Source: Caballeronia catudaia (GTDB lineage Bacteria > Pseudomonadota > Gammaproteobacteria > Burkholderiales > Burkholderiaceae). Taken from it: a DNA stretch of 64,000 nucleotides. The stretch covers positions 124,001-188,000 of the forward strand of contig NZ_FCOF02000001.1 of the NCBI RefSeq assembly GCF_001544755.2. Reading direction: 5' to 3'. The notes beneath the pieces were generated by a model. The model was given only the letters and a program-made list of their open reading frames with translations. It did not search any database and was not told the DNA's origin. A program made the position numbers and the translations under genes. Each line of letters begins with the position of its first letter. Position 1 is the stretch's first letter. Shown piece by piece: positions 54,957-64,000 of the stretch.

Positions 54957-55373
54957 ATGCCTACCCCACAAGAAAAAGCCGATTTCTCCGAGCGGCTAAA
55001 ATTCTCGATGACTCGCGCACCCGAACGCATGCGCGGCGCGACCGATCTCGCACTGCATTTCAACCTGCGCTACGAAGGGGAGTCGGTTTCGCCGCAGACC
55101 GCGCACAAATGGCTCACCGCGCGCTCGATTCCGACCGTCGACAAACTGAAGACGCTCGCGGAATGGTTCAAGGTCGATCAGCACTGGCTGCATTACGGGC
55201 CGCCGCCGAGCGGTAATCCGCAAGTGACACCGAAACCGCTTACCCGCGATGAGCAGTATCCGGCGTCGGACGAGACGCTCGAATTGGCGACGAAAATCGA
55301 AGCGCTGTCGCCGCATCATCGCTATTTGCTCGAGGAGCTCGTCGAGCAGTTCTATGGAGCGATGACGCGGTGA
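54957..55373 (+). CDS. HTH transcriptional regulator 1 (phage repressor-like)
   Basis: A 138-residue protein with a Cro/CI-like HTH (SVSPQTAHKWLTARSIPTVDKLKTLAEWFKVD in outline) and a short helical C-terminus (EALSPHHRYLLEELVEQFYG). No peptidase domain is present. The start ATG at 54957 has a poor ribosome-binding site. A related regulator gene follows after 190 bp; the pair looks like a duplicated repressor of host or prophage origin. Targets are unknown. Confidence 0.8.
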   Translation: MPTPQEKADFSERLKFSMTRAPERMRGATDLALHFNLRYEGESVSPQTAHKWLTARSIPTVDKLKTLAEWFKVDQHWLHYGPPPSGNPQVTPKPLTRDEQYPASDETLELATKIEALSPHHRYLLEELVEQFYGAMTR

Positions 55374-55492
55374 GCAGTCGATACGCGCGTTCGGGCGACT
55401 TCTCGTGCATTTGGGATAAATCGTAGGTCGTTGGCGAAACTACGCTAACGCGCTGATTCGCCGATTTTCTTGCACTCGTTCAAGTCAGTGCG

Positions 55493-55528
55493 CCAAGCGC
55501 GCGCTTTGGTTTCCAAGCGCACGCTTGG
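55493..55528. promoter_or_regulatory. Tandem palindromic operator upstream of regulator 2
   Basis: CCAAGCGCGCGCTTTGG (55493-55509) and CCAAGCGCACGCTTGG (55513-55528) are two palindromes with centres about 20 bp apart, two helical turns, ending 35 bp before the chosen start of the next gene. Confidence 0.6.
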
Positions 55529-55563
55529 CCAGCGATGAGATGCCGTCCCTGAAACTGAGCGCC

Positions 55564-55986
55564 ATGTCTGCCTACATCAATAAAGCTCGTTTTGCTGCGC
55601 GTCTCGTGCGCGCGCTCGAGGACGCCGCACCCGACATCAAAAGGCGGCTTCGCATCGCATCGTTTGATCCGCGAAAGCCGGCTGACTTGGCGCGTGCCTG
55701 GAGCCTTTGCTTCGACGAGACGATTTCGGACACCACAGCTGAGAACTGGTTGGGCGCCCGCTATCTGCCTAACCCGGCAAACATGCGTCGGCTGGCTCAG
55801 CTAACGGGCAAGTCGGTTGAATGGCTCGTCGGGCAAAGCGCCGATCGAGAGGAGCAACATGCCTATCCGGAGGCGGCGCAAGTACCCGCTCCGTATGAGG
55901 CAGGCACCTTTGCGGACAGAGAGAGACAAAGAAAAGCCGCCGTAAAGGAACTGCTCATCCGCGCGCTGAGAGAACTGGGCGATTGA
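55564..55986 (+). CDS. HTH transcriptional regulator 2
   Basis: 140 residues from the ATG at 55564 (other starts at 55540 and a TTG at 55525 lie in or next to the operator). The HTH region reads DTTAENWLGARYLPNPANMRRLAQLTGKSVEWLVGQ in outline; the closing LAQLTGKSVEWLVG parallels LAEWFKVDQHWLHYG of the first regulator, so the two are distant paralogues. It probably binds its own double operator. A terminator follows. Confidence 0.75.
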   Translation: MSAYINKARFAARLVRALEDAAPDIKRRLRIASFDPRKPADLARAWSLCFDETISDTTAENWLGARYLPNPANMRRLAQLTGKSVEWLVGQSADREEQHAYPEAAQVPAPYEAGTFADRERQRKAAVKELLIRALRELGD

Positions 55987-56014
55987 AGCAAAGAGATAGC
56001 ACCGCCTGAAAACA

Positions 56015-56038
56015 AAACGCCCGGCAAGCCGGGCGTTT
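56015..56038. terminator. Bidirectional terminator between regulator 2 and yidC
   Basis: AAACGCCCGGC pairs with GCCGGGCGTTT; it ends 30 bp before the yidC stop on the other strand. Confidence 0.82.
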
Positions 56039-56067
56039 CCACATTCAGATCAAACCAGACGCAGCGC

Positions 56068-57738
56068 TCAAGCCGCCTTCGTCTTTCCCTTGCCCATCAT
56101 GCGCGTGATGTAGTACTGCTGCGCGATCGACAGCACGTTGTTCACCACGTAATACAGCACGAGACCAGCGGGGAAGAAGAAGAACATGACCGAGAACGCG
56201 ATCGGCATGAACATCATCATCTTTGCCTGAACGGGATCGGGCGGCGTCGGGTTCAGCTTGGTCTGCACGAACATCGATACGGCCATCAGCACCGGCAGGA
56301 TGAAGTACGGGTCCTGCTGCGACAGATCGTGAATCCAGAGAATCCACGGCGCGCCGCGCATTTCCACCGACGATAGCAGCACCCAGTACAGCGAGATGAA
56401 CACCGGAATCTGCACGACCACCGGCAGACAGCCGCCGAACGGATTGACCTTTTCGGTCTTGTACAACTCCATCAGCGCGGCATTCATCTTCTGCGGATCG
56501 CTCTTCAGGCGCTCGCGGATCTGCTGCATGCGCGGCGTGATTTCCTTCATACGCGCCATCGACTTGTAGCTCGCCGCGGACAGCGGGAAGAACACGGCCT
56601 TGATCAACACCGTGAGGAGCACGATCGCCCAGCCCCAGTTGCCCACATAGCCGTGAATCTTTTCGAGCAGCCAGAAGAGCGGCTTGGCGATGATCGTCAC
56701 CATGCCGTAGTCCTTCACGAGCTCCAGACCCGGCGCGATGCCTTCGAGCATGCGCTCTTCTTCCGGACCGGCGAAGAGACGCGCATCGACATTCACGCTT
56801 TGTCCCGGTGCGATGGTCTGCGCCGGCAGCGTGACGCCCACGCGATAGAGATCGGGATCGATCTTCTGCACATAGATGTCGCGCTTCACGCCCTGCTGCG
56901 GAATCCACGCCGACGCGAAGTAATGCTGCACCATCGCGATCCAGCCGTTGTCGGAGGAAGGTTCGAACGATGCCTTGTTCTTGTCGATGTCGGAGAAATC
57001 GATCTTCTGGAAGTGCTTCTGTTCCGTATAGACCGCCGGCCCGATGAATGTATGCGAGAAGCGCGGCGTCTCGACCGGCGTGTTGTCGCGCACGAGCTCC
57101 ATGTAGAGCTTCGGCGAGACCGGCGCGGCACCGACGTTTTCGATCTTCGTGTCGACGTTGATCACATAGCTGCCGCGCGTGAACGTGTAAGTCTTGACGA
57201 CCTTCACGCCACCCTTCGCCGGCGATTCGAACGCGATCTTCAGCGTCTTTTCATTGCCCGTCAGCGACGTCTGGCCGGGCACCGGCGTGAAGATGTCGTT
57301 GTGGTTCGGGAAGTCGCCGCCGAGCAGGCCCGTGCGCGCGAGGTAGGTATGGTTCGCCGTGTGATCGAACAGCGTGATGTACAGGTCGGGCTGCTTGCCG
57401 TCGCCTTCCTTCATCAGCGAAAGCTTCGAAAGCGTGCCGCCGCGCGTGTCGATCTCACCCGAGTACACGTCCGTCGTGAACTTGACGAGTTGAGCCTGCG
57501 CCGTGGCGGGCGGCGTCGTCGAGCCGGGAGCGGCGGCGCCGGCCGGCGCGTTGGGTAGCTCGGAAGGCTGCGCGCCGGATGCGGCCGAACCCGGTGCGGG
57601 GTTGCTGGCGGTCTTGGCCGGCTGCGTCGCGCTCGGGAAGAACATCGACGGGCGCCCGTGGTCGCGTTGCCAGTTGTCGAACAGCAGGACAACTGACACG
57701 AAGAAGATGACCCATAGGACGGTGCGTTTGATATCCAT
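56068..57738 (-). CDS. yidC: Membrane protein insertase YidC
   Basis: A 556-residue inner-membrane insertase, alone or with SecYEG. One N-terminal helix ([20 protein letters not shown]), a large periplasmic P1 domain rich in Ala/Pro at its start, and the five-helix C-terminal core with [21 protein letters not shown], the positive groove Arg region and [19 protein letters not shown]. The length matches proteobacterial YidC. It is part of the order mnmE / yidC-yidD-rnpA-rpmH, in which all four genes from yidC to rpmH are on the minus strand. Confidence 0.97.
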   Translation of the reverse strand: MDIKRTVLWVIFFVSVVLLFDNWQRDHGRPSMFFPSATQPAKTASNPAPGSAASGAQPSELPNAPAGAAAPGSTTPPATAQAQLVKFTTDVYSGEIDTRGGTLSKLSLMKEGDGKQPDLYITLFDHTANHTYLARTGLLGGDFPNHNDIFTPVPGQTSLTGNEKTLKIAFESPAKGGVKVVKTYTFTRGSYVINVDTKIENVGAAPVSPKLYMELVRDNTPVETPRFSHTFIGPAVYTEQKHFQKIDFSDIDKNKASFEPSSDNGWIAMVQHYFASAWIPQQGVKRDIYVQKIDPDLYRVGVTLPAQTIAPGQSVNVDARLFAGPEEERMLEGIAPGLELVKDYGMVTIIAKPLFWLLEKIHGYVGNWGWAIVLLTVLIKAVFFPLSAASYKSMARMKEITPRMQQIRERLKSDPQKMNAALMELYKTEKVNPFGGCLPVVVQIPVFISLYWVLLSSVEMRGAPWILWIHDLSQQDPYFILPVLMAVSMFVQTKLNPTPPDPVQAKMMMFMPIAFSVMFFFFPAGLVLYYVVNNVLSIAQQYYITRMMGKGKTKAA

Positions 57739-57746
57739 GCGTTGTC

Positions 57747-58052
57747 TCAGTGTCGATCGGAAAGCGCTTCAGCGCCGTTTAGTGTTGAAAGCTTGTCTTG
57801 CCCGGAGGCTTCGGCGTCCGTGCGCGATTCGTGCGCGTTGGGAGGCGGCACGAGATCGACGCCGCCCGCCGAAAAAGGATGGCAGCGGCAGAGCCGCTTC
57901 ACGGCGAGATACGTGCCATGCGCGGCGCCATGATACTGGATTGCCTCGCGCGCGTAGTCGGAACAGGAAGGATAAAAGCGGCACCGATTGCCGAGCAGGG
58001 GGCTCACAGCAAGCTTGTAGAAGCGCAACAACGCGATGAGTGCCGTTTGCAT
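57747..58052 (-). CDS. yidD: Membrane protein insertion efficiency factor YidD
   Basis: 101 residues from the ATG at 58052 ([20 protein letters not shown]); the frame is open upstream, overlapping rnpA. Signature: [19 protein letters not shown] with the conserved cysteines, then GGVDLVPP. YidD helps YidC-dependent insertion. The tail is longer than usual ([19 protein letters not shown]). It ends 9 bp before yidC. Confidence 0.9.
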   Translation of the reverse strand: MQTALIALLRFYKLAVSPLLGNRCRFYPSCSDYAREAIQYHGAAHGTYLAVKRLCRCHPFSAGGVDLVPPPNAHESRTDAEASGQDKLSTLNGAEALSDRH

Positions 58053-58114
58053 AAGCTTCGCGCCGCGCGCTGGAATCGCCATTGATGGAAGGCAAATCCG
58101 GCGCAATCCGCGCT

Positions 58115-58591
58115 TCATGACCCTGACGGGCCGGGTGTTTCGTCGACGGCGGGCGCATGAGGCGGCGCCGCCACGGATTCGGCCGCACGGCGCGCAGCTT
58201 CGCGCACGGCACGGTCGAGCAATGTTTCCAGTTCGCTGCTGATCAACGCCCGAAGCGGCGGCGAGCTCGCGCTCGGCATTGCCTTGCGGTCGATCTTCGC
58301 ATGCAGCCGAACGAGAATGTCGAATCCGTTCAACTGCGCGCGGCGCAACCGGAACGCCTCGCGCGCAAGCCGTTTGACCAGGTTGCGCGTGACGGCGCGC
58401 GGCGCCTGCTTCTTGCCGATCACCAGCCCGAGCCGCGCTTCCTTTCCGGACGGCTTGCCGTACAGAACGAAGTGCGGCGAACGGCGCCAGGGGCGCAAAC
58501 GAAAAACGGATGAGAACTCATCCGTTTTCAGCAGCCTTGCGGCCTTGGGGAACGCAGCCTGCGCCGGCAACTGAACGATGTCCTGTTTCAA
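58115..58591 (-). CDS. rnpA: Ribonuclease P protein component
   Basis: A 158-residue basic protein that assists RNase P RNA in 5' tRNA maturation. Family motifs: [40 protein letters not shown] and [10 protein letters not shown] (the RNR region). It carries a C-terminal extension ([20 protein letters not shown]), longer than the usual 115-130. It lies just downstream of rpmH. Confidence 0.95.
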   Translation of the reverse strand: MKQDIVQLPAQAAFPKAARLLKTDEFSSVFRLRPWRRSPHFVLYGKPSGKEARLGLVIGKKQAPRAVTRNLVKRLAREAFRLRRAQLNGFDILVRLHAKIDRKAMPSASSPPLRALISSELETLLDRAVREAARRAAESVAAPPHAPAVDETPGPSGS

Positions 58592-58658
58592 GACTTCTGT
58601 GCGGCGCGTGAGCGGCTCGCTGACATATGAATCCGACCGCGAGCTGCCATCGGCAGAC

Positions 58659-58793
58659 TTAGATTGCCAGGCGCTTGCGGCCCTTCGCGCGGCGAGCGTT
58701 GATGACCTTGCGGCCGCCAGCGGTCTTCATGCGAACGCGGAAACCGTGGGTGCGCTTGCGGCGCGTGACGGAAGGCTGGTAAGTACGTTTCAT
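58659..58793 (-). CDS. rpmH: 50S ribosomal protein L34
   Basis: A 44-residue ribosomal protein, [20 protein letters not shown] to the C-terminal [11 protein letters not shown], a full match to L34. It is transcribed away from dnaA from a clear promoter at 58900-58928, and followed by rnpA as in nearly all bacteria. Confidence 0.98.
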
Positions 58794-59199
58794 GGTGCTC
58801 TCACTTGAGTGTTGATTGACCGCGCGGGCTAGGCTCCAGTGGGGTCACTGCAAGCGCGATGTCCGGAGGTTCAGGAATTCTGTTTTCGCGGAACCCGCTA
58901 TTTAAACCGTTTTCCTATAGACCGTCAATAGTTTAGCGCCTGCGAACACGGATTCAGGCACAAATCCGGCACGTCCGGCGCGTTGATTTGACCCTGTGGA
59001 TAACTCGCGCGATGCCCTCGTTTGGCGTTAGAATCTCGCCTTACTCCCAAATATCCGCCCGCTGCTTCGGCCCGCCGTCCGCCCGCAAACCCTTGCGGCG
59101 TAAGCCTCCGAAGCATGCCTGCTCGGCTGTGCCGGGACTTGCCGAACGTTCGGCAAGCACGGCCCCGCAGGTGCGGAGCAACCATAACGACCGCATTCG
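58794..59199. other. rpmH-dnaA intergenic region, possible oriC
   Basis: 406 bp between divergent rpmH and dnaA. A perfect DnaA box, TGTGGATAA (complement TTATCCACA), is at 58995-59003, and an AT-richer stretch lies at 58895-58935. Only one clear box is seen, so origin function is likely by position, not demonstrated by a box array. Confidence 0.45.
58900..58928 (-). promoter_or_regulatory. Promoter of rpmH-rnpA
   Basis: On the minus strand TTGACG (58923-58928) and TTAAAT (58900-58905) are 17 bp apart. Confidence 0.7.
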
Positions 59200-60777
59200 A
59201 TGAACGATTTCTGGGAACACTGTTCCGCACTGCTCGCGCGTGAACTCACGCCGCAGCAGTACGTCACGTGGATCAAGCCGCTGACCCCGGTCGACTTCGA
59301 TGCCGACGCGAACACCCTGCGCATCGCCGCTCCCAACCGCTTCAAGCTCGACTGGGTGAAAAGCCAGTTCTCGGGCCGTATCGCCGATGTCGCGCGCGAC
59401 TTTTTCAGCGCGCCCATCGACGTGCAATTCGTCCTCGATCCGAAAGCCACCGCGCGCAACGCGATCGGCGGTGGACCCGCCGCCGCCCCGCGCCCGAGCG
59501 CACCCGTTGCGCCGCGCGCGCCCGCGCCTTCGGCGGCCACGCCGCAGCCGCCGACCGTCGTCGCGCACGCGAACGCCACCGCGCACATCAACGCGCTCGC
59601 AGCCGAAGCGGCTCAACAGGCCGCGCAAGCCACGCAAGAAGATCAGGCCGATCTCGACCTCCCGAGCCTCGACGCCAACGAAGCCGCCGCGGGCCGGCGC
59701 ACGTGGCGTCCGGGCGGCGCTCCGTCGGCGGGCGGTGAAACCGATTCCGCCTACGAGCGTTCGAAACTGAACCCGGTGCTGACCTTCGACAACTTCGTCA
59801 CCGGCAAGGCGAACCAGCTCGCTCGCGCGGCCGCGATCCAGGTCGCGGACAATCCGGGCATTTCGTACAACCCGCTCTTTCTGTATGGCGGCGTGGGCCT
59901 CGGCAAGACACACTTGATTCACGCGATCGGCAATCAGCTGCTGATGGACAAGGCTGGCGCGCGCATTCGCTACATCCACGCGGAGCAGTACGTGTCCGAT
60001 GTCGTGAAGGCGTATCAGCGCAAGGCATTCGACGACTTCAAGCGCTACTACCATTCGCTCGATCTGCTGCTCATCGATGATATTCAGTTCTTCTCCGGCA
60101 AGTCGCGCACGCAGGAAGAGTTCTTCTATGCGTTCGAGGCGCTCGTCGCGAACAAGGCGCAGGTCATCATCACCAGCGATACGTACCCGAAGGAAATCTC
60201 CGGCATCGACGATCGTCTGATCTCGCGCTTCGATTCCGGCCTGACGGTCGCGATCGAGCCGCCCGAGCTGGAAATGCGCGTCGCGATTCTCATGCGCAAG
60301 GCGCTTTCCGAAGGCGTGAGCCTTTCCGAAGACGTGGCGTTCTTCGTGGCGAAGCATCTGCGCTCGAACGTGCGCGAGCTCGAAGGCGCGCTGCGCAAGA
60401 TCCTCGCGTACTCGAAGTTTCATGGCCGCGACATCACCATCGAGCTGACCAAGGAAGCGCTGAAGGATCTGCTGACGGTGCAGAACCGCCAGATCTCCGT
60501 CGAGAACATTCAAAAGACGGTGGCGGACTTCTACAACATCAAGGTCGCCGACATGTATTCGAAAAAAAGGCCGGCTAATATTGCGCGCCCGCGCCAGATC
60601 GCGATGTATCTGGCCAAGGAGCTGACGCAAAAGAGCCTGCCCGAGATCGGCGAGCTCTTCGGCGGACGCGATCACACGACCGTGCTGCACGCGGTGCGCA
60701 AGATCGGTGCGGAGCGCGGCAACGACGCGCAACTGAACCACGAACTGCACGTGCTCGAGCAGACGCTGAAGGGCTGA
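59200..60777 (+). CDS. dnaA: Chromosomal replication initiator DnaA
   Basis: 525 residues: domain I ([20 protein letters not shown]), a long Ala/Pro-rich linker (about 95-185, longer than in E. coli), AAA+ domain III with Walker [11 protein letters not shown] and Walker [11 protein letters not shown], and the DNA-binding domain IV with the signature [13 protein letters not shown]. It opens oriC in its ATP form. Upstream is a single perfect DnaA box that may serve autoregulation. DiaA, its likely partner, is encoded at 37 kb. Confidence 0.98.
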   Translation: MNDFWEHCSALLARELTPQQYVTWIKPLTPVDFDADANTLRIAAPNRFKLDWVKSQFSGRIADVARDFFSAPIDVQFVLDPKATARNAIGGGPAAAPRPSAPVAPRAPAPSAATPQPPTVVAHANATAHINALAAEAAQQAAQATQEDQADLDLPSLDANEAAAGRRTWRPGGAPSAGGETDSAYERSKLNPVLTFDNFVTGKANQLARAAAIQVADNPGISYNPLFLYGGVGLGKTHLIHAIGNQLLMDKAGARIRYIHAEQYVSDVVKAYQRKAFDDFKRYYHSLDLLLIDDIQFFSGKSRTQEEFFYAFEALVANKAQVIITSDTYPKEISGIDDRLISRFDSGLTVAIEPPELEMRVAILMRKALSEGVSLSEDVAFFVAKHLRSNVRELEGALRKILAYSKFHGRDITIELTKEALKDLLTVQNRQISVENIQKTVADFYNIKVADMYSKKRPANIARPRQIAMYLAKELTQKSLPEIGELFGGRDHTTVLHAVRKIGAERGNDAQLNHELHVLEQTLKG

Positions 60778-61055
60778 TTTAAGGGCTGACAATCGAGCGG
60801 TGCGGCGTGAAGAACGCACACCTCATTTATTGCGCGCGATAGGCTGTTTTTTGACGAAAACGCCCCCATTTTCAGGGAGCGGTTCCGTTTTGAGGCACAA
60901 TATAGGTTTAGCCGTCCAAGGCCTGGGCGGCTTTCGAGCGCAAAGCTTTCGCGAGTGACCGGCGGGGGGCCGGCAACGCGTGTTACGAGGTTGTCCGTCG
61001 GGCAATTCTGGTGGCGAAACCGGCAGACAGGCCGTCACATCAACGAAGGAACTCT

Positions 61056-62159
61056 ATGCAACTGGTCAAGACCGAACGAGATAATCTTCTAAGGCCGCTG
61101 CAAACCGTGAGCGGTATCGTAGAACGCCGCCACACGTTGCCGATCCTCGCAAATCTGCTCATTACCAAGAACGGCGCCGACGTGTCGTTCCTCTCGACCG
61201 ACCTCGAACTCCAGATCACGACCCGCGCCGATTTCGGCGTCGGCAGCGACCAGGTCGCCACCACGGTCGCCGCGCGCAAGCTGCTGGACATTCTCCGCGC
61301 AATGCCTTCGGGCGAAGTCGTGCTCGACCTCTCCGACAAGCGCCTCACCGTGCGTTCCGGCAAGAGCCGTTTCGCGCTGCAGACGCTCGCAGCGGACGAA
61401 TTTCCCACGGTCAACCAGGCTACTGACTTCGGCGCGAGCCTTTCGGTTCCGCAGAAAACGTTCCGCCAGCTGCTCGGCATGGTGTATTTCGCCATGGCGC
61501 AGCAGGACATCCGCTATTACCTGAACGGCATGCTGCTCGTGGTGGACGGCGACCAGCTGATGGCGGTCGCGACCGACGGCCACCGTCTCGCGTTCTCGTC
61601 GATGAAAATCGAAGGTTCGTTCGCGCGTCAGGAAGTCATCATCCCGCGCAAGACGATTCTGGAGCTTCAGCGCCTGCTGGAAGATATCGACGACGAACTG
61701 AAGATCGATATCGCAGCGACGCAGGTGAAGTTCACCTTCGGTCAGGTCGAACTGGTGTCGAAGCTCGTCGAAGGCAAGTTCCCCGACTTCCAGCGCGTCA
61801 TTCCGAAGTCGCACAAGAACACGTTCGAGATCGGCCGCGAGGAGCTGCAGCGCTCGCTGCAGCGCGCGGCCATTCTGACGTCCGACAAGTTCAAGGGCGT
61901 GCGCTGCCTCGTCGAGCCGGGCCAGCTCAAGATCATGTCCACGAACGCGGACCAGGAAGAGGCGCAGGAAGAACTCGAGATCGCGTATCAGGGCGATTCC
62001 GTCGATATCGGATTCAACGTCACGTATCTGCTCGACGTGCTCGCGAACCTGAAGGTCGAGACGCTCAATGTGAGTCTCGGCGACGCCAATTCCAGCGCAC
62101 TCATCACGATTCCCGAGAACGAGGAATTCAAATACGTGGTGATGCCGATGCGCATTTAA
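61056..62159 (+). CDS. dnaN: DNA polymerase III beta sliding clamp
   Basis: 367 residues, MQLVKTERDNLLRPLQTVSG to the C-terminal FKYVVMPMRI. Three clamp domains are collinear with the family. GAAGGAA lies eight bases before the ATG at 61056. The 278-bp gap from dnaA has an AT-rich part but no recognised site. A terminator follows. Confidence 0.98.
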   Translation: MQLVKTERDNLLRPLQTVSGIVERRHTLPILANLLITKNGADVSFLSTDLELQITTRADFGVGSDQVATTVAARKLLDILRAMPSGEVVLDLSDKRLTVRSGKSRFALQTLAADEFPTVNQATDFGASLSVPQKTFRQLLGMVYFAMAQQDIRYYLNGMLLVVDGDQLMAVATDGHRLAFSSMKIEGSFARQEVIIPRKTILELQRLLEDIDDELKIDIAATQVKFTFGQVELVSKLVEGKFPDFQRVIPKSHKNTFEIGREELQRSLQRAAILTSDKFKGVRCLVEPGQLKIMSTNADQEEAQEELEIAYQGDSVDIGFNVTYLLDVLANLKVETLNVSLGDANSSALITIPENEEFKYVVMPMRI

Positions 62160-62175
62160 GGCGCGCGAAACCGAA

Positions 62176-62212
62176 AACACTCCAAGGGGCGGCTCGCCCC
62201 TTTGGTGTTTTT
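62176..62212 (+). terminator. Terminator of dnaN
   Basis: AACACTCCAAGGGGC pairs with GCCCCTTTGGTGTT, then TTT; a near-perfect stem between dnaN and gyrB. Confidence 0.85.
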
Positions 62213-62240
62213 AAGGTGTTTTGAAAAGTTCGAGCAGTAA

Positions 62241-64000
<1,760 letters not shown>

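Noticed and set aside
59041-60819. A 592-codon frame antisense to dnaA
   Set aside because: Opposite an unmistakable dnaA; composition is that of a reversed GC-rich gene.

Overview
This window is a GC-rich chromosomal segment from a member of the Burkholderiales, most likely the Burkholderia / Paraburkholderia / Caballeronia group. The basis is the gene order yidC-yidD-rnpA-rpmH-dnaA-dnaN-gyrB at the right end, the block metK / lpxL-dapF-DUF484-xerC at the left end, and family-level protein resemblance. The genus is an inference; no database search was possible.

Layout. 1-12.7 kb is core metabolism and regulation: xerC (cut by the window edge), a DUF484 protein, dapF, lpxL, then divergent metK with a long structured leader, a PhyH-type dioxygenase, an MscS channel, an aldo/keto reductase, ferredoxin-NADP reductase, a two-component system and an amino-acid permease. 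12.9-20.2 kb is one co-directional eight-gene cluster for a molybdenum hydroxylase of the CO-dehydrogenase-like (form II) type: small, large and FAD subunits, a MoxR ATPase, a VWA protein, a CoxG-like protein and XdhC. 20.3-22.5 kb holds two convergent PepSY membrane proteins, each with a Fur-box-like site. 22.5-34.2 kb is mixed housekeeping: SrkA kinase, two MFS transporters, a dienelactone hydrolase broken by one amber codon, a LivK-type binding protein, a HugZ-like protein, an H-NS-like protein, a cation exporter, an Lrp/AsnC regulator, an exonuclease and an MBL hydrolase. 34.4-34.8 kb is a non-coding stretch packed with perfect hairpins. 34.9-38.7 kb is rlpA, rsmI, and the envelope/replication block yraN-diaA-dolP followed by a cytochrome c.

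38.8-50.1 kb is a genomic island of about 11.2 kb bounded by two identical full-length tRNA-Ala(CGC) genes. Next to the right copy is a tyrosine integrase. Both ends carry paired GGGTGACA repeats spaced 11 bp, which look like integrase arm sites. The cargo is a DUF262-HNH protein, a Vsr endonuclease, an Eco29kI-like GIY-YIG restriction enzyme, a convergent C5 cytosine methyltransferase with a small upstream HTH regulator, a serine resolvase with a three-part res-like site, an orphan HNH-like protein, a 0.7-kb non-coding stretch, and two unrecognised proteins. Its base composition is visibly lower in GC than the host, most clearly at 44-48.5 kb.

50.2-58.1 kb returns to the chromosome: a VOC protein, YaeQ, a LysE exporter, MnmE, two tandem HTH regulators with a double operator, YidC and YidD. 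58.1-64 kb is rnpA, rpmH, a putative oriC segment with one perfect DnaA box, dnaA, dnaN and the first two thirds of gyrB.

The strongest candidates for undescribed biology are the island's defence cargo with its orphan HNH protein and structured spacer, the metK leader whose 14-bp hairpin buries the ribosome-binding site, and the hairpin-rich segment upstream of rlpA.
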